A program made the position numbers and the translations under genes. The notes beneath the pieces were generated by a model that did not search any database, was not told the DNA's origin, and saw only the letters and a list, made by a program, of their open reading frames with translations. DNA of 64,000 bases from Enterobacter bugandensis (GTDB lineage Bacteria; Pseudomonadota; Gammaproteobacteria; Enterobacterales; Enterobacteriaceae): the NCBI RefSeq assembly GCF_900324475.1, contig NZ_LT992502.1, forward strand, positions 3,100,001 through 3,164,000, read 5' to 3'. Positions 20,661 through 33,235 of the stretch are shown piece after piece; within the stretch, counting starts at the first letter, position 1; every line of letters begins with the position of its first letter.

Positions 20661-22013
20661 GTGTTTATTGGATTTGACTACGGTACGGCAAACTGCTCGG
20701 TTGCGATCATGCAAAACGGCCAACCGCAGCTTCTGAAAATGGAAAAAGAGAGCACGCTGCTGCCATCAATGCTCTGCGCGCCGACGCGCGAAGCGGTGAG
20801 CGAGTGGCTGTTCCGCCACCATCAGGTTCCGGCTACCGCGGCGGAGACCCAGGCGCTGCTGCGTCGGGCGGTCAGCTTTAACCGCGAGGAAGACATCGAC
20901 GTTACCCCTTCAAGCGTGCAGTTTGGCCTCTCCTCGCTCGGGCATTACATTGAAGACCCGGAAGAGGTCTACTTCGTTAAATCGCCAAAGTCCTTCCTCG
21001 GCGCGAGCGGCCTGAAGCCGCAGCAGGTGGCGATGTTTGAAGATCTGGTGTGCGCCATGATGCTGCATATCCGCAATCAGGCGCAGTCGCAGGTGCCGGA
21101 TACTATCACCCAGGCGGTGATTGGCCGCCCGATCAACTTCCAGGGGCTGGGCGGTGACGAAGCCAACCAGCAGGCGCAGGGGATCCTTGAACGTGCGGCG
21201 CACCGGGCGGGATTCCGCGACGTGGTGTTTCAGTACGAGCCGGTTGCGGCGGGGCTGGATTTTGAAGCCACGCTGACGGAAGAGAAGCGCGTGCTGGTCG
21301 TCGACATCGGGGGCGGTACAACGGACTGCTCGCTGCTGCTGATGGGACCGCAGTGGCATCACCGTCGTGACCGCGAAAACAGCCTGCTCGGGCACAGCGG
21401 CTGCCGCGTAGGCGGCAACGATCTGGATATCGCCCTGGCCTTTAAGAGCCTGATGCCGCTGCTGGGCATGGGCGGGCAAACGGAGAAAGGCATTGCCCTG
21501 CCGATCCTGCCGTGGTGGAACGCGATTGCCATCAACGACGTTCCGGCGCAGAGTGATTTTTACAGCACCGCGAACGGGCGCTTCCTCAACGATCTGGTGC
21601 GCGACGCGCAGGATGCCGAGAAGGTCGCCCTGCTGTATAAAGTGTGGCGTCAGCGCCTGAGCTACCGCGTGGTGCGAACTGCGGAGGAGTGCAAAATCGC
21701 CCTTTCCGACCGTCCTGAACATGCGGTCTCCTTGCCGTTTATCAGCGAGGATCTGGCCACGGCGATTTCACAGGAGGGGCTGGAAACGGCGCTTGCTCAG
21801 CCGCTGCAGCGCATTCTGGAGCAGGTCCAGCTGGCGCTGGAGAACGGCAAAGAGAAGCCGGATGTGATCTACCTGACCGGCGGTAGCGCCCGTTCGCCGT
21901 TGATCAAGAAAGCGCTGGCGGAACAACTGCCGGGCATTCCGATTGCCGGTGGGGATGACTTTGGCTCCGTTACCGCAGGGCTGGCGCGCTGGGCGCAGGT
22001 GATGTTTAACTAA
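20661..22013 (+). CDS. yegD: YegD, Hsp70-like putative chaperone ATPase
   Basis: An actin-fold ATPase related to DnaK but lacking a substrate-binding domain; its role is unknown. The start is a GTG (20661), read as VFIGFDYGTANCS. The phosphate-1 motif is thus at the very N-terminus and the length is 450 residues, as in E. coli. A GGGGA ribosome site precedes it. The ATPase motifs VVDIGGGTTDCSLL (phosphate 2, near residue 214) and TGGSARSPLI (adenosine site, near residue 412) are intact. It is divergent from alkA. Confidence 0.93.
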   Translation: MFIGFDYGTANCSVAIMQNGQPQLLKMEKESTLLPSMLCAPTREAVSEWLFRHHQVPATAAETQALLRRAVSFNREEDIDVTPSSVQFGLSSLGHYIEDPEEVYFVKSPKSFLGASGLKPQQVAMFEDLVCAMMLHIRNQAQSQVPDTITQAVIGRPINFQGLGGDEANQQAQGILERAAHRAGFRDVVFQYEPVAAGLDFEATLTEEKRVLVVDIGGGTTDCSLLLMGPQWHHRRDRENSLLGHSGCRVGGNDLDIALAFKSLMPLLGMGGQTEKGIALPILPWWNAIAINDVPAQSDFYSTANGRFLNDLVRDAQDAEKVALLYKVWRQRLSYRVVRTAEECKIALSDRPEHAVSLPFISEDLATAISQEGLETALAQPLQRILEQVQLALENGKEKPDVIYLTGGSARSPLIKKALAEQLPGIPIAGGDDFGSVTAGLARWAQVMFN

Positions 22014-22022
22014 TGCGGTTGT

Positions 22023-22050
22023 GCCGGGTGGCGGCTTCGCCTTACCCGGC
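22023..22050. repeat. REP (palindromic unit) after yegD
   Basis: GCCGGGTGGCG, a short loop around CTTCGCC, then TTACCCGGC: the classic enterobacterial REP/PU palindrome. It lies 10 bases after the yegD stop, the normal position at the end of a transcript. Confidence 0.85.
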
Positions 22051-22093
22051 TAAAACGATCGCCACACTCAGACCATTCCTGACAGTCTTCCAT

Positions 22094-22111
22094 ATTTCCT
22101 CCATTTTTCCG
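22094..22111 (+). promoter_or_regulatory. Weak candidate BaeR box upstream of mdtA
   Basis: ATTTCCTCCATTTTTCCG, compared with the E. coli BaeR box (TTTTTCTCCATDATTGGC), keeps TTTnCTCCAT and part of the right half: roughly 12-13 of 18 positions by eye. It is about 60-80 bases before the mdtA ATG, the expected distance. The match is imperfect and could be chance. Confidence 0.3.
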
Positions 22112-22172
22112 CTGTGTTAGCTGACTAAACTAGTATCATTCCCCGAAGTATTCAGGATGAGAACGTATAACG

Positions 22173-23375
22173 ATGAAAGGCAGTAACAAATCCCGCTGGG
22201 CAATCGCCGCTGGCATCATTGTGGTGGTCCTTGCCGCCGCCTGGTACTGGCACAGTCAATCTGCGAACTCCGCCGCTCCCGCTGGCGCCAGCAGCCAGGC
22301 CCAGCGCCCGGCTGGCGGCGGCCGTCACGGCATGCGCGGCGGCGCGCTGGCACCGGTTCAGGCGGCGACGGCGGTGAGCAAAGCCGTTCCGCGTTATCTG
22401 ACAGGACTCGGAACCATTACCGCCGCCAACACCGCCACGGTGCGCAGCCGCGTTGACGGTCAGCTCATCGCAATCCACTTCCAGGAAGGTCAGCAGGTCA
22501 AAGCGGGCGATCTGCTGGCGGAAATCGACCCGAGCCAGTTTAAAGTCGCCCTCGCTCAGGCGCAGGGGCAGCTCGCGAAAGACAAAGCCACCCTCGCCAA
22601 CGCCCGTCGCGATCTGGCGCGCTACCAGCAGCTGGTGAAAACCAACCTTGTTTCTCGTCAGGAGCTGGACACCCAGCAGTCGCTGGTCAGCGAAACGCAG
22701 GGCACCATCAAAGCCGACGAGGCCGCCGTCGCCAGCGCGCAGCTGCAGCTGGACTGGAGCCGCATCACCGCGCCGATTGACGGACGCGTGGGCCTGAAGC
22801 AGGTCGATATCGGTAACCAGATCTCCAGCGGCGACACCACGGGCATCGTGGTGATCACCCAGACCCACCCGATTGATTTAGTCTTTACCCTGCCGGAAAG
22901 CGATATCGCAACCGTCATGCAGGCGCAAAAAGCCGGCAAAGGCCTGGTGGTGGAAGCCTGGGACCGCACCAACAAGCAGAAGCTGAGCGAGGGTTCCCTG
23001 CTCAGTCTGGACAACCAGATCGATACCACCACCGGCACCATCAAGCTGAAGGCGCGCTTTAACAACCAGGACGATGCCCTCTTCCCGAACCAGTTCGTCA
23101 ACGCGCGAATGCTGGTCGCTACCGAAGAGAACGCGGTAGTGATCCCCACCGCAGCGCTGCAGATGGGTAACGAAGGAAGCTTTGTCTGGGTGCTGAACAG
23201 CGACAATAAAGTGAGCAAGCATCTGGTGAAAACCGGGATTCAGGACAGCCAGACGGTGGTCATCAGCGCCGGGCTCTCCGCCGGCGACCGCGTGGTCACC
23301 GACGGCATCGACCGTCTCACCGAAGGCGCGAAAGTTGAGGTGGTTGAACCTGCAAAACAGGGAGCGACCTCCTGA
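22173..23375 (+). CDS. mdtA: MdtA, periplasmic adaptor of the MdtABC efflux pump
   Basis: Membrane-fusion protein linking the MdtB/MdtC RND pump to an outer-membrane channel such as TolC, exporting bile salts, novobiocin and related drugs. The 400-residue protein has an N-terminal membrane anchor ([16 protein letters not shown]), a low-complexity Ala/Gly/Ser linker to about residue 60, and then the biotinyl-lipoyl and alpha-hairpin regions. The motif [18 protein letters not shown] is near residue 200. It is the first gene of mdtABCD-baeSR and overlaps mdtB by one base. Confidence 0.96.
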   Translation: MKGSNKSRWAIAAGIIVVVLAAAWYWHSQSANSAAPAGASSQAQRPAGGGRHGMRGGALAPVQAATAVSKAVPRYLTGLGTITAANTATVRSRVDGQLIAIHFQEGQQVKAGDLLAEIDPSQFKVALAQAQGQLAKDKATLANARRDLARYQQLVKTNLVSRQELDTQQSLVSETQGTIKADEAAVASAQLQLDWSRITAPIDGRVGLKQVDIGNQISSGDTTGIVVITQTHPIDLVFTLPESDIATVMQAQKAGKGLVVEAWDRTNKQKLSEGSLLSLDNQIDTTTGTIKLKARFNNQDDALFPNQFVNARMLVATEENAVVIPTAALQMGNEGSFVWVLNSDNKVSKHLVKTGIQDSQTVVISAGLSAGDRVVTDGIDRLTEGAKVEVVEPAKQGATS

Positions 23376-26300
23376 TGCAGGTTATGCCCCCGAGCTCTAC
23401 AGGTGGGCCGTCACGCCTGTTTATCCTCCGCCCTGTCGCCACCACGCTGTTGATGGTGGCGATCCTGCTGGCCGGGATCATTGGCTACCGCTTCCTGCCC
23501 GTGTCGGCGCTGCCGGAGGTGGATTATCCAACGATTCAGGTTGTCACTCTCTATCCTGGCGCCAGCCCGGACGTGGTGACGTCCGCCATTACCGCCCCGC
23601 TGGAGCGCCAGTTTGGCCAGATGTCCGGATTAAAACAGATGTCCTCCCAGAGTTCCGGCGGGGCATCCGTCGTGACGCTGCAGTTCCAGCTAACGCTGTC
23701 GCTGGACGTCGCCGAGCAGGAAGTGCAGGCCGCCATCAACGCCGCCACCAACCTGCTGCCGTCGGACCTGCCTAACCCGCCGGTCTACAGCAAGGTGAAC
23801 CCGGCGGATCCGCCGATCATGACGCTGGCCGTCACCTCCTCCGCCATGCCGATGACCCAGGTCGAAGACATGGTCGAAACCCGCGTGGCGCAGAAGATTT
23901 CTCAGGTCTCCGGCGTCGGCCTCGTCACGCTGGCGGGCGGCCAGCGCCCGGCCGTGCGCGTGAAGCTTAACGCACAGGCGATTGCCGCGCTGGGGCTGAC
24001 CAGCGAAACCATCCGCACCGCCATCAGCAGTGCCAACGTCAACTCGGCAAAAGGCTCGCTGGACGGCCCGACCCGAGCGGTCACCCTCTCGGCAAACGAC
24101 CAGATGCAGTCCGCCGATGAATACCGTCAGCTGATTGTGGCCTACCAGAACGGCGCGCCGATCCGCCTGGGCGACGTCGCCACCGTGGAACAAGGCGCGG
24201 AAAACAGCTGGCTCGGCGCGTGGGCGAACAAGCAGCAGGCGATCGTGATGAACGTGCAGCGCCAGCCGGGCGCCAACATCATCGAAACCGCCGACAGCAT
24301 CCGCACCATGCTGCCACAGCTGATTGAAAGCCTGCCGAAATCGGTCAGCGTAAAAGTCCTTTCCGACCGCACCACCAACATTCGTGCGTCGGTCACCGAT
24401 ACCCAGTTCGAGCTGATGCTGGCGATTGCGCTGGTGGTAATGATCATTTACCTGTTCCTGCGCAACGTTCCGGCAACCATTATCCCCGCCGTCGCCGTGC
24501 CGCTCTCGCTGGTCGGGACCTTTGCGGTGATGGTGTTCCTCGACTTTTCGATTAACAACCTGACGCTGATGGCGCTGACCATCGCCACCGGGTTCGTGGT
24601 GGATGACGCCATCGTCGTTATCGAGAACATCTCGCGCTATATCGAGAAAGGTGAAAAGCCGCTGGCCGCCGCGCTGAAGGGCGCAGGGGAAATCGGCTTT
24701 ACCATTATCTCGCTGACCTTCTCGCTGATTGCGGTGCTGATCCCGCTACTGTTTATGGGCGACATCGTCGGGCGGCTGTTCCGCGAGTTTGCCGTGACGC
24801 TGGCGGTCGCCATTCTGATCTCTGCCGTGGTGTCGCTGACCCTGACGCCGATGATGTGCGCCCGCATGCTAAGCCACGAGTCCCTGCGCAAGCAAAACCG
24901 CTTCTCCCGCGCCTCCGAGCGGATGTTCGAGCGAATTATTGCCGCCTACGGTCGCGTGCTGGCGAAAGTGCTGAACCATCCGTGGGCAACGCTTGGCGTG
25001 GCGCTGGGCACGCTGGCGCTCAGCGTAATGCTGTGGATTTTTATTCCGAAAGGTTTCTTCCCCATCCAGGATAACGGCATTATTCAGGGCACGCTTCAGG
25101 CTCCGCAGTCGGTCTCCTTCGCGAACATGGCGCAGCGCCAGCAGCAGGTGTCTGAGATCATCATGAAAGACCCGGCGGTGGAGAGCCTGACGTCCTACGT
25201 GGGGGTGGATGGCACCAATCCGTCGCTCAACAGCGCGCGTCTGCAGATCAACCTCAAGCCACTGGATGAGCGCGACGACCGCGTGAACGCCGTCATCGAG
25301 CGCCTGCAAAGCGCCGTGGCCCGCGTGCCGGGCGTTGAGCTTTACCTGCAGCCGATTCAGGATCTGACCATTGATACCCAGGTCAGCCGCACGCAGTATC
25401 AGTTCACGCTCCAGGCTACGTCGCTTGACGCCCTCAGCACCTGGGTGCCGCAGCTGGTTGAAAAACTTAACACCCTGCCGCAGCTCGCCGACGTCAGCAG
25501 CGACTGGCAGGACAAGGGGCTGGCGGCCTACGTCAACGTTAACCGCGACACCGCCAGCCGTCTGGGCATCACCATGTCGGACGTGGACAACGCCCTGTAC
25601 AACGCCTTCGGTCAGCGCCTGATCTCCACCATCTACACTCAGGCGAACCAGTACCGCGTGGTGCTGGAGCACAACACCGAGCACACCCCCGGCCTGGCCG
25701 CGCTGGACTCGGTGCGCCTGACCAGCAAAGACGGCGGCATTGTGCCGCTGAGCGCCATCGCCACGGTGGAGGAGCGCTATACCCCGCTGTCGATTAACCA
25801 CCTGGATCAGTTCCCGTCCACCACCATTTCCTTCAACGTGCCGGACGGTTACTCGCTGGGCGAGGCGGTGGAAGCCATCCAGGCTGCTGAAAAAGCGCTC
25901 AGCTTCCCGTCCGACATTCAGACCCAGTTCCAGGGCAGCACGCTGGCGTTCCAGGCCGCGCTGGGCAACACCGTCTGGCTAATCGTCGCGGCGGTCGTGG
26001 CGATGTACATCGTGCTTGGCGTGCTGTACGAAAGCTTTATCCACCCGATCACCATCCTCTCTACCCTGCCAACGGCGGGCGTGGGGGCGCTGCTGGCATT
26101 GATGCTGGCGGGCAGCGAGCTGGACGTTATTGCCATCATCGGCATCATCCTGCTTATCGGGATCGTGAAGAAAAACGCCATCATGATGATCGACTTTGCG
26201 CTGGCCGCCGAGCGCGAGCAGGGCATGTCGCCGCGCGATGCCATCTTCCAGGCCTGCCTGCTGCGTTTCCGCCCGATCCTGATGACCACGCTGGCCGCCC

Positions 26301-26497
26301 TGCTGGGGGCGCTGCCGCTGATGCTCAGCACCGGCGTCGGCGCAGAGCTGCGCCGCCCGCTGGGTATCGGTATGGTCGGGGGCCTGCTGGTGAGTCAGGT
26401 GCTGACGCTCTTCACCACGCCGGTGATCTATCTGCTGTTTGACCGCCTGGCGCTGTGGACCAAAAGCCGTTTCCCGAAACGTGAAGAGGAGGCGTAA
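23375..26497 (+). CDS. mdtB: MdtB, RND efflux pump subunit
   Basis: Inner-membrane proton-driven drug exporter that assembles with MdtC as a heterotrimer in E. coli. The 1040 residues equal the E. coli protein. There are twelve predicted helices and two large periplasmic loops. The RND motif [14 protein letters not shown], with the proton-relay Asp pair in helix 4, lies near residues 406-420. The C-terminal half keeps the conserved [15 protein letters not shown] segment. The stop codon is followed directly by the mdtC GTG start. Confidence 0.97.
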   Translation: MQVMPPSSTGGPSRLFILRPVATTLLMVAILLAGIIGYRFLPVSALPEVDYPTIQVVTLYPGASPDVVTSAITAPLERQFGQMSGLKQMSSQSSGGASVVTLQFQLTLSLDVAEQEVQAAINAATNLLPSDLPNPPVYSKVNPADPPIMTLAVTSSAMPMTQVEDMVETRVAQKISQVSGVGLVTLAGGQRPAVRVKLNAQAIAALGLTSETIRTAISSANVNSAKGSLDGPTRAVTLSANDQMQSADEYRQLIVAYQNGAPIRLGDVATVEQGAENSWLGAWANKQQAIVMNVQRQPGANIIETADSIRTMLPQLIESLPKSVSVKVLSDRTTNIRASVTDTQFELMLAIALVVMIIYLFLRNVPATIIPAVAVPLSLVGTFAVMVFLDFSINNLTLMALTIATGFVVDDAIVVIENISRYIEKGEKPLAAALKGAGEIGFTIISLTFSLIAVLIPLLFMGDIVGRLFREFAVTLAVAILISAVVSLTLTPMMCARMLSHESLRKQNRFSRASERMFERIIAAYGRVLAKVLNHPWATLGVALGTLALSVMLWIFIPKGFFPIQDNGIIQGTLQAPQSVSFANMAQRQQQVSEIIMKDPAVESLTSYVGVDGTNPSLNSARLQINLKPLDERDDRVNAVIERLQSAVARVPGVELYLQPIQDLTIDTQVSRTQYQFTLQATSLDALSTWVPQLVEKLNTLPQLADVSSDWQDKGLAAYVNVNRDTASRLGITMSDVDNALYNAFGQRLISTIYTQANQYRVVLEHNTEHTPGLAALDSVRLTSKDGGIVPLSAIATVEERYTPLSINHLDQFPSTTISFNVPDGYSLGEAVEAIQAAEKALSFPSDIQTQFQGSTLAFQAALGNTVWLIVAAVVAMYIVLGVLYESFIHPITILSTLPTAGVGALLALMLAGSELDVIAIIGIILLIGIVKKNAIMMIDFALAAEREQGMSPRDAIFQACLLRFRPILMTTLAALLGALPLMLSTGVGAELRRPLGIGMVGGLLVSQVLTLFTTPVIYLLFDRLALWTKSRFPKREEEA

Positions 26498-29400
26498 GTG
26501 AAGTTTTTCGCCCTCTTCATTTACCGTCCGGTGGCGACGATTTTACTCTCCGTCGCCATTACCCTGTGCGGCGTGCTGGGCTTCCGGCTGCTGCCAGTAG
26601 CCCCCCTGCCGCAGGTGGATTTCCCGGTGATCATGGTCAGCGCCTCGCTGCCGGGTGCGTCACCGGAGACCATGGCCTCGTCCGTTGCCACGCCGCTGGA
26701 GCGTTCTCTTGGGCGGATTGCGGGGGTCAACGAGATGACCTCCAGCAGCTCGCTGGGCAGCACGCGCATCATTCTGGAATTCAGCTTCGACCGGGATATT
26801 AACGGTGCCGCCCGTGACGTGCAGGCGGCCATCAACGCCGCGCAAAGCCTTCTGCCGAGCGGGATGCCGAGCCGTCCGACCTACCGCAAGGCCAATCCGT
26901 CCGACGCGCCAATCATGATCCTGACGCTGACCTCGGACACCTATTCTCAGGGGCAGCTCTACGACTTTGCGTCGACCCAGCTGGCGCAGACGATCTCACA
27001 AATCAACGGCGTGGGTGACGTGAGCGTTGGCGGCAGTTCCCTGCCCGCCGTGCGCGTGGGCCTCAACCCGCAGGCGCTGTTCAACCAGGGCGTGTCGCTG
27101 GACGACGTGCGCTCCGCCATTAGCAGCGCCAACGTGCGTAAACCGCAGGGGGCGATTGAGGACGGCAGCCACCGCTGGCAGATCCAGACCAACGACGAGC
27201 TAAAAACCGCCGCGGAATACCAGCCGCTAATTATTCACTACAACAACGGCGCGGCGGTACGCCTGAGCGACGTCGCCAGCGTCACCGACTCGGTGCAGGA
27301 CGTGCGCAACGCCGGGATGACCAACGCTAAACCGGCGATCCTGCTGATGATCCGCAAGCTGCCGGAGGCGAACATTATTGAGACGGTGAACAGCATTCGC
27401 GCCCGCCTCCCGGAGCTGCAGGAGACCATCCCGGCAGCAATCGATCTGCAGATTGCCCAGGATCGCTCCCCGACCATCCGCGCCTCGCTTGAAGAGGTGG
27501 AGCAAACGCTGATTATCTCCGTCGCGCTGGTGATCCTGGTGGTGTTCCTGTTCCTGCGCTCCGGCCGCGCGACGCTGATCCCGGCGGTGGCCGTGCCGGT
27601 GTCGCTGATTGGGACCTTTGCCGCCATGTACCTGTGCGGCTTTAGCCTTAACAACCTGTCGCTGATGGCGCTGACGATTGCGACGGGCTTCGTGGTGGAT
27701 GACGCCATCGTGGTGCTGGAGAACATTTCCCGCCACCTTGAAGCGGGCTTGAAACCGCTGCAGGCCGCGCTGCAGGGCACGCGCGAGGTGGGCTTTACGG
27801 TACTTTCCATGAGCCTGTCGCTGGTGGCGGTATTCCTGCCACTGCTGCTGATGGGCGGGCTGCCGGGCAGGCTGCTGCGGGAGTTTGCCGTCACGCTCTC
27901 GGTCGCCATCGGGATTTCGCTGGTGATTTCCCTGACGCTGACGCCGATGATGTGCGGCTGGATGCTCAAGCGCAGCAAGCCTCACTCGCAGCCGCGCCGC
28001 AAAGGCTTTGGTCGTTTTCTGATGGCGATGCAGGAAGGCTACGGCAAATCGCTGAAGTGGGTGCTGAACCATACGCGGCTGGTCGGCCTGGTGCTGATCG
28101 CCACCATTGGGCTCAACGTCTGGATGTACATCACCATCCCGAAAACCTTCTTCCCGGAGCAGGACACCGGCGTGCTGATGGGCGGCATCCAGGCGGACCA
28201 GAGCATTTCATTCCAGGCGATGCGCGGCAAGCTGCAGGACTTTATGAAGATCATTCGTGAGGATCCGGCTGTAGACAACGTCACTGGCTTTACCGGCGGC
28301 TCGCGCGTTAACAGCGGGATGATGTTCATTACCCTTAAGCCGCGCGGCGAGCGCAACGAAACGGCGCAGCAGGTGATTGACCGCCTGCGTGTGAAGCTCG
28401 CCAAAGAGCCGGGCGCAAACCTGTTTTTGATGGCCGTTCAGGATATCCGCGTCGGCGGGCGGCAGGCGAACGCCAGCTACCAGTACACGTTGCTCTCGGA
28501 TGATTTAGCCGCCCTGCGCGAGTGGGAGCCGAAGATCCGTAAGGCGCTGGCCGCCCTGCCGGAGCTGGCGGACGTGAACTCCGATCAGCAGGACAACGGC
28601 GCGGAGATGGCGCTCACCTACGACCGCGAAACCATGTCGCGGCTGGGCATCAACGTTGAAGCCGCCAACAGCCTGCTAAATAACGCCTTCGGCCAGCGCG
28701 AGATCTCCACCATCTATCAGCCGATGAACCAGTATAAGGTGGTGATGGAGGTCGACCCTCGCTACACCCAGGACATCAGCGCGCTGGACAAAATGTTTGT
28801 GATCAACAGCGACGGCAAGGCGATACCGCTCTCCTACTTTGCCAGCTGGCGACCAGCCAACGCGCCGCTGTCGGTGAACCATCAGGGGCTGTCGGCGGCG
28901 TCGACCATCTCCTTTAACCTGCCCGCCGGTTCGTCGCTTTCCGAGGCCAGCGACGCGATCAACCGCGCGATGACGCAGCTTGGCGTGCCGTCCACCGTGC
29001 GCGGCAGCTTTGCCGGGACCGCGCAGGTGTTCCAGGAGACGATGAATTCGCAGGTGATTTTGATCCTGGCGGCCATTGCCACGGTCTATATTGTGCTGGG
29101 CGTACTGTATGAGAGCTACGTTCATCCGCTGACCATCCTCTCGACGCTGCCGTCGGCGGGCGTGGGAGCGCTGCTGGCGCTGGAGCTGTTTGGCGCGCCA
29201 TTCAGCCTGATCGCGCTTATCGGGATTATGCTGCTGATCGGCATCGTGAAGAAAAACGCCATCATGATGGTGGACTTCGCGCTGGACGCCCAGCGCAACG
29301 GCAACCTCTCGCCGGAGGAGGCGATCTTCCAGGCCTGCCTGCTGCGTTTTCGTCCGATCATGATGACCACCCTGGCGGCGCTGTTTGGCGCGCTGCCGCT

Positions 29401-29575
29401 GGTTATCTCGGGCGGCGACGGCTCAGAGCTGCGCCAGCCGCTGGGGATCACCATCGTCGGCGGCCTGGTGATGAGCCAACTGCTGACGCTGTACACCACG
29501 CCGGTGGTCTATCTGTTCTTCGACCGCCTGCGGCTGCGCTTTTCGCGTAAAAACAGAGAAACGGTAAACGGGTAA
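26498..29575 (+). CDS. mdtC: MdtC, RND efflux pump subunit
   Basis: Second RND subunit of the MdtABC pump and, from E. coli work, the one forming the functional drug path with two MdtB partners. The 1025 residues equal E. coli MdtC. Translation begins with GTG immediately after the mdtB TAA. The helix-4 acidic pair ([14 protein letters not shown]) and the [15 protein letters not shown] segment are intact. The gene is strongly similar to mdtB, consistent with an old duplication. Confidence 0.97.
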   Translation: MKFFALFIYRPVATILLSVAITLCGVLGFRLLPVAPLPQVDFPVIMVSASLPGASPETMASSVATPLERSLGRIAGVNEMTSSSSLGSTRIILEFSFDRDINGAARDVQAAINAAQSLLPSGMPSRPTYRKANPSDAPIMILTLTSDTYSQGQLYDFASTQLAQTISQINGVGDVSVGGSSLPAVRVGLNPQALFNQGVSLDDVRSAISSANVRKPQGAIEDGSHRWQIQTNDELKTAAEYQPLIIHYNNGAAVRLSDVASVTDSVQDVRNAGMTNAKPAILLMIRKLPEANIIETVNSIRARLPELQETIPAAIDLQIAQDRSPTIRASLEEVEQTLIISVALVILVVFLFLRSGRATLIPAVAVPVSLIGTFAAMYLCGFSLNNLSLMALTIATGFVVDDAIVVLENISRHLEAGLKPLQAALQGTREVGFTVLSMSLSLVAVFLPLLLMGGLPGRLLREFAVTLSVAIGISLVISLTLTPMMCGWMLKRSKPHSQPRRKGFGRFLMAMQEGYGKSLKWVLNHTRLVGLVLIATIGLNVWMYITIPKTFFPEQDTGVLMGGIQADQSISFQAMRGKLQDFMKIIREDPAVDNVTGFTGGSRVNSGMMFITLKPRGERNETAQQVIDRLRVKLAKEPGANLFLMAVQDIRVGGRQANASYQYTLLSDDLAALREWEPKIRKALAALPELADVNSDQQDNGAEMALTYDRETMSRLGINVEAANSLLNNAFGQREISTIYQPMNQYKVVMEVDPRYTQDISALDKMFVINSDGKAIPLSYFASWRPANAPLSVNHQGLSAASTISFNLPAGSSLSEASDAINRAMTQLGVPSTVRGSFAGTAQVFQETMNSQVILILAAIATVYIVLGVLYESYVHPLTILSTLPSAGVGALLALELFGAPFSLIALIGIMLLIGIVKKNAIMMVDFALDAQRNGNLSPEEAIFQACLLRFRPIMMTTLAALFGALPLVISGGDGSELRQPLGITIVGGLVMSQLLTLYTTPVVYLFFDRLRLRFSRKNRETVNG

Positions 29576-30991
29576 ATGACTGAGCTTCCCAGCAACGTTC
29601 GCTGGCAATTGTGGATAGTCGCCTTCGGCTTCTTTATGCAGTCGCTGGATACGACCATCGTCAACACCGCCCTCCCCTCCATGGCGAAAAGCCTGGGAGA
29701 GAGCCCGCTGCATATGCACATGGTGATTGTCTCCTACGTGCTGACGGTGGCCGTGATGCTGCCTGCCAGCGGCTGGCTGGCGGACAAAGTGGGCGTGCGG
29801 AATATCTTCTTTACCGCCATCGTGCTGTTTACCGCTGGCTCGCTGTTTTGCGCCCAGGCCAGCACCCTAGACCAACTGGTGACGGCGCGCGTGCTGCAGG
29901 GCGTCGGCGGGGCGATGATGGTGCCCGTCGGGCGGTTAACGGTGATGAAGATTGTGCCACGCGAGCAGTACATGGCGGCGATGACCTTCGTCACGCTGCC
30001 CGGCCAGGTAGGGCCGCTGCTGGGCCCGGCGCTCGGCGGGATGCTGGTGGAGTACGCCTCCTGGCACTGGATCTTCTTGATCAATCTGCCGGTGGGCATC
30101 ATCGGCGCCATCGCCACCCTGACGCTGATGCCGAACTACAAAATGCAGACCCGACGCTTTGATTTCTTCGGCTTTATCCTGCTGGCGGCTGGCATGGCTA
30201 CGCTCACCCTGGCGCTCGACGGGCAAAAGGGACTGGGGATCTCCGCCCTGACGCTCGGGGTGCTGGTGGTTATCGGCATCACCGCCATTTTGTGGTATCT
30301 GTGGCATGCTCGCGGGAATGACCAGGCCCTGTTCAGCCTGAACTTATTTAAAAACCCCACCTACCGCCTTGGCCTGTTCGGCAGCTTCGCCGGACGTATC
30401 GGCAGCGGCATGCTGCCGTTTATGACGCCCGTGTTTCTGCAAATTGGCATGGGGTTTTCGCCGTTTCACGCGGGCCTGATGATGATCCCGATGGTGCTCG
30501 GCAGCATGGGGATGAAGCGCATCGTGGTGCAGGTGGTGAACCGCTTTGGCTACCGTCACGTGCTGGTGGCCGCCACACTGGGGCTGTCGCTGGTGAGCCT
30601 GCTGTTTATGACCGTGGCGCTGATGGGCTGGTACTACGTCCTGCCGCTGGTGCTGTTCTGCCAGGGGATGATCAACTCCATGCGCTTCTCGTCGATGAAT
30701 ACCCTGACGCTGAAAGACCTGCCGGACGATCTGGCGAGCAGCGGCAACAGCCTGCTGTCGATGATCATGCAGCTCTCCATGAGCGTGGGCGTGACTATCG
30801 CGGGGTTACTGCTCGGCATGTACGGCCAGCACCACCTCAGCGTCGACACGCCAGTGGCGCATCAGGTCTTTTTGTATACCTATCTCAGCATGGCGGTGAT
30901 TATCGCCCTGCCCGCCGTCATCTTTGCCCGCGTGCCGGATGATACCAGCAAGAACGTCGTGATTAGGCGCGGCAAAAGGAGTGGCTCATGA
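29576..30991 (+). CDS. mdtD: MdtD, MFS transporter of the DHA2 type
   Basis: A 471-residue major-facilitator protein with fourteen predicted helices, same length as in E. coli. It carries the DHA2 motif [10 protein letters not shown] in the loop between helices 2 and 3, and an early acidic [11 protein letters not shown] segment. It is not needed for MdtABC drug efflux in E. coli, and an iron-citrate export role has been suggested. It directly follows the mdtC stop and overlaps baeS (ATGA). Confidence 0.95.
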   Translation: MTELPSNVRWQLWIVAFGFFMQSLDTTIVNTALPSMAKSLGESPLHMHMVIVSYVLTVAVMLPASGWLADKVGVRNIFFTAIVLFTAGSLFCAQASTLDQLVTARVLQGVGGAMMVPVGRLTVMKIVPREQYMAAMTFVTLPGQVGPLLGPALGGMLVEYASWHWIFLINLPVGIIGAIATLTLMPNYKMQTRRFDFFGFILLAAGMATLTLALDGQKGLGISALTLGVLVVIGITAILWYLWHARGNDQALFSLNLFKNPTYRLGLFGSFAGRIGSGMLPFMTPVFLQIGMGFSPFHAGLMMIPMVLGSMGMKRIVVQVVNRFGYRHVLVAATLGLSLVSLLFMTVALMGWYYVLPLVLFCQGMINSMRFSSMNTLTLKDLPDDLASSGNSLLSMIMQLSMSVGVTIAGLLLGMYGQHHLSVDTPVAHQVFLYTYLSMAVIIALPAVIFARVPDDTSKNVVIRRGKRSGS

Positions 30992-32391
30992 AATTCTGGC
31001 GTCCGGGTATTACCGGCAAGCTCTTCGTGGCGATCTTCGCCACCTGTATCGTCCTGCTGATCACTATGCACTGGGCGGTGCGGATCAGCTTTGAGCGCGG
31101 TTTTATTGATTACATTAAGCATGGCAATGAACAGCGTTTACAGGGCTTAAGCGATGCGCTGAGTGAACAGTACGCCCAGCACGGCAACTGGCGTTTTCTG
31201 CGCAACAATGACCGCTTTATTTTCCAGATCCTGCGCTCGCTGGAGCACGATGCCGGCGACGATCGGCCTGGCCCGGGCATGCCGCCGCACGGCTGGCGCA
31301 CCCAGTTCTGGGTAATCGATCAGGATATGCGCACGCTGGTTGGGCCGCGCGCCCCGATACCGCCGGACGGCACCCGCCGGGCGATTAAGGTGAATAACGC
31401 GACCGTCGGCTGGGTTATCGCCTCACCGGTGGAGCGCCTGACGCGCAACACCGATATCAACTTTGACCGCCAGCAGCGCCGGACCAGCTGGCTGATCGTC
31501 GCTCTCTCCACCCTGCTCGCCGCGCTCGCCACCTTCCCGCTGGCGCGCGGTCTGCTCGCGCCGGTGAAACGGCTGGTGGAAGGCACGCACAAGCTGGCCG
31601 CCGGGGATTTCACCACCCGCGTCGACACCCGCAGCCAGGACGAACTGGGCAAGCTGGCGCAGGACTTTAACCAGCTCGCCAGCACGCTTGAGAAAAACCA
31701 GCAGATGCGCCGCGACTTTATGGCCGATATTTCCCACGAGCTGCGCACCCCGCTGGCGGTGCTGCGCGGCGAGCTGGAGGCGATTCAGGACGGCGTACGC
31801 CAGTTTACGCCCGAATCGGTGGCCTCTCTGCAGGCGGAGGTGGGCACGCTCACCAAGCTGGTGGACGATCTCCACCAGCTCTCTATGTCCGACGAAGGCG
31901 CGCTGGCCTACCAGAAGGCGCCCGTTGATGTCATTAACGTACTGGAGGTGGCGAGCGGTGCCTTCCGCGAGCGCTTTGCCAGCCGCAACCTGAAAATCGA
32001 CCTCTCCCTACCGGACAGCGCGGTGGTGTTTGGCGACAAAGACCGGCTGATGCAGCTGTTCAACAACCTGCTGGAGAACAGCCTGCGCTATACCGACAGC
32101 GGCGGCGGGCTGCATATCTCCGGCAGGCAGGACAACGGGCGCTTCGCCCTCACCTTCGCGGATTCCGCCCCCGGCGTGCAGGACGCACAGCTGGAAAAAT
32201 TGTTCGAGCGCTTTTACCGCACCGAAGGCTCCCGCAACCGCGCCAGCGGCGGTTCCGGCCTGGGGCTGGCGATTTGCGTTAACATCGTCGAGGCGCATAA
32301 TGGCACCATTCGCGCCGCCCATTCGCCTTTTGGCGGGGTTAGCATTACAGTAGAGTTACCTCTGGAACGGGATTTATCGAGAGAAGTATGA
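30988..32391 (+). CDS. baeS: BaeS, envelope-stress sensor histidine kinase
   Basis: Inner-membrane kinase that senses envelope damage and toxic compounds (indole, tannin, some metals) and phosphorylates BaeR. The order is: helix 1 (residues 9-29), a periplasmic loop, helix 2 (about 168-190), HAMP, then the H-box [14 protein letters not shown] with phospho-acceptor His250. The ATPase N, G1 and G2 motifs ([26 protein letters not shown]) follow. The 467 residues equal E. coli BaeS. It overlaps mdtD and baeR in ATGA fashion. Confidence 0.97.
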   Translation: MKFWRPGITGKLFVAIFATCIVLLITMHWAVRISFERGFIDYIKHGNEQRLQGLSDALSEQYAQHGNWRFLRNNDRFIFQILRSLEHDAGDDRPGPGMPPHGWRTQFWVIDQDMRTLVGPRAPIPPDGTRRAIKVNNATVGWVIASPVERLTRNTDINFDRQQRRTSWLIVALSTLLAALATFPLARGLLAPVKRLVEGTHKLAAGDFTTRVDTRSQDELGKLAQDFNQLASTLEKNQQMRRDFMADISHELRTPLAVLRGELEAIQDGVRQFTPESVASLQAEVGTLTKLVDDLHQLSMSDEGALAYQKAPVDVINVLEVASGAFRERFASRNLKIDLSLPDSAVVFGDKDRLMQLFNNLLENSLRYTDSGGGLHISGRQDNGRFALTFADSAPGVQDAQLEKLFERFYRTEGSRNRASGGSGLGLAICVNIVEAHNGTIRAAHSPFGGVSITVELPLERDLSREV

Positions 32392-33110
32392 CCGAGTTAC
32401 CGATTGACGAAAACACGCCGCGCATTTTGATCGTCGAAGACGAACCCAAGCTGGGACAGCTGCTGATCGACTATTTACGCGCGGCCAGCTATGCCCCGTC
32501 ACTGATCAGCCACGGCGACCAGGTGCTGCCGTACGTGCGCCAGACTCCGCCGGATCTTATCCTGCTGGATTTAATGCTGCCTGGCGTTGATGGCCTGACC
32601 CTGTGCCGGGAAATTCGTCGCTTCTCCGACGTGCCTATTGTCATGGTCACCGCTAAAATCGAAGAGATTGACCGCCTGCTGGGACTCGAAATCGGCGCGG
32701 ACGACTACATCTGCAAGCCCTACAGCCCGCGTGAGGTGGTGGCCCGCGTGAAAACCATTCTGCGCCGCTGCAGGCCGAAGCGCGAGCTTCAGATGCTGGA
32801 CGCCGAAAGCCCGCTGATTGTGGATGAGAGCCGCTTCCAGGCGAGCTGGCGCAGCAAGCTGCTGGACCTCACCCCTGCGGAGTTCCGCCTGCTGAAAACC
32901 CTCTCCCACGAGCCGGGAAAAGTCTTCTCCCGCGAACAGCTGTTGAACCACCTGTACGACGATTACCGCGTGGTGACCGATCGCACCATCGACAGCCACA
33001 TCAAAAACCTGCGCCGCAAGCTGGAGGCGCTGGACGCCGAGCAGTCATTTATTCGCGCGGTGTACGGCGTGGGGTATCGCTGGGAAGCGGATGCGTGCAG
33101 GATTGCGTGA
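32388..33110 (+). CDS. baeR: BaeR, OmpR-family response regulator
   Basis: Transcription activator of mdtABCD-baeSR and other envelope-defence genes. The 240-residue protein has a receiver domain with the acidic pocket (EDEP) and phospho-acceptor Asp61 in LLDLMLP, a conserved Lys in CKPYSPRE, and a C-terminal winged helix ending in [11 protein letters not shown]. Being last in the operon it controls, it implies positive autoregulation. A strong hairpin follows 8 bases after the stop. Confidence 0.97.
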   Translation: MTELPIDENTPRILIVEDEPKLGQLLIDYLRAASYAPSLISHGDQVLPYVRQTPPDLILLDLMLPGVDGLTLCREIRRFSDVPIVMVTAKIEEIDRLLGLEIGADDYICKPYSPREVVARVKTILRRCRPKRELQMLDAESPLIVDESRFQASWRSKLLDLTPAEFRLLKTLSHEPGKVFSREQLLNHLYDDYRVVTDRTIDSHIKNLRRKLEALDAEQSFIRAVYGVGYRWEADACRIA

Positions 33111-33117
33111 TTTTGCA

Positions 33118-33160
33118 ATGAGTATCGGTGGAAAACAATCCACACGATACTCATTTCTTA
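33118..33160 (+). terminator. Terminator after mdtABCD-baeSR
   Basis: ATGAGTATCG with GTGGA (33118-33132) faces TCCAC with CGATACTCAT (33139-33154), giving a long, slightly bulged stem with a 5-6 base loop, then TTTCTTA. It ends the 11-kb efflux operon. It also marks the left border of the AT-rich insertion. Confidence 0.75.
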
Positions 33161-33235
33161 GAGACTTAATACAATAATTTGCTTAAATATTTTTTGGGTA
33201 TAAATATTCATTAAAATAATATTTTCATATTGAAC

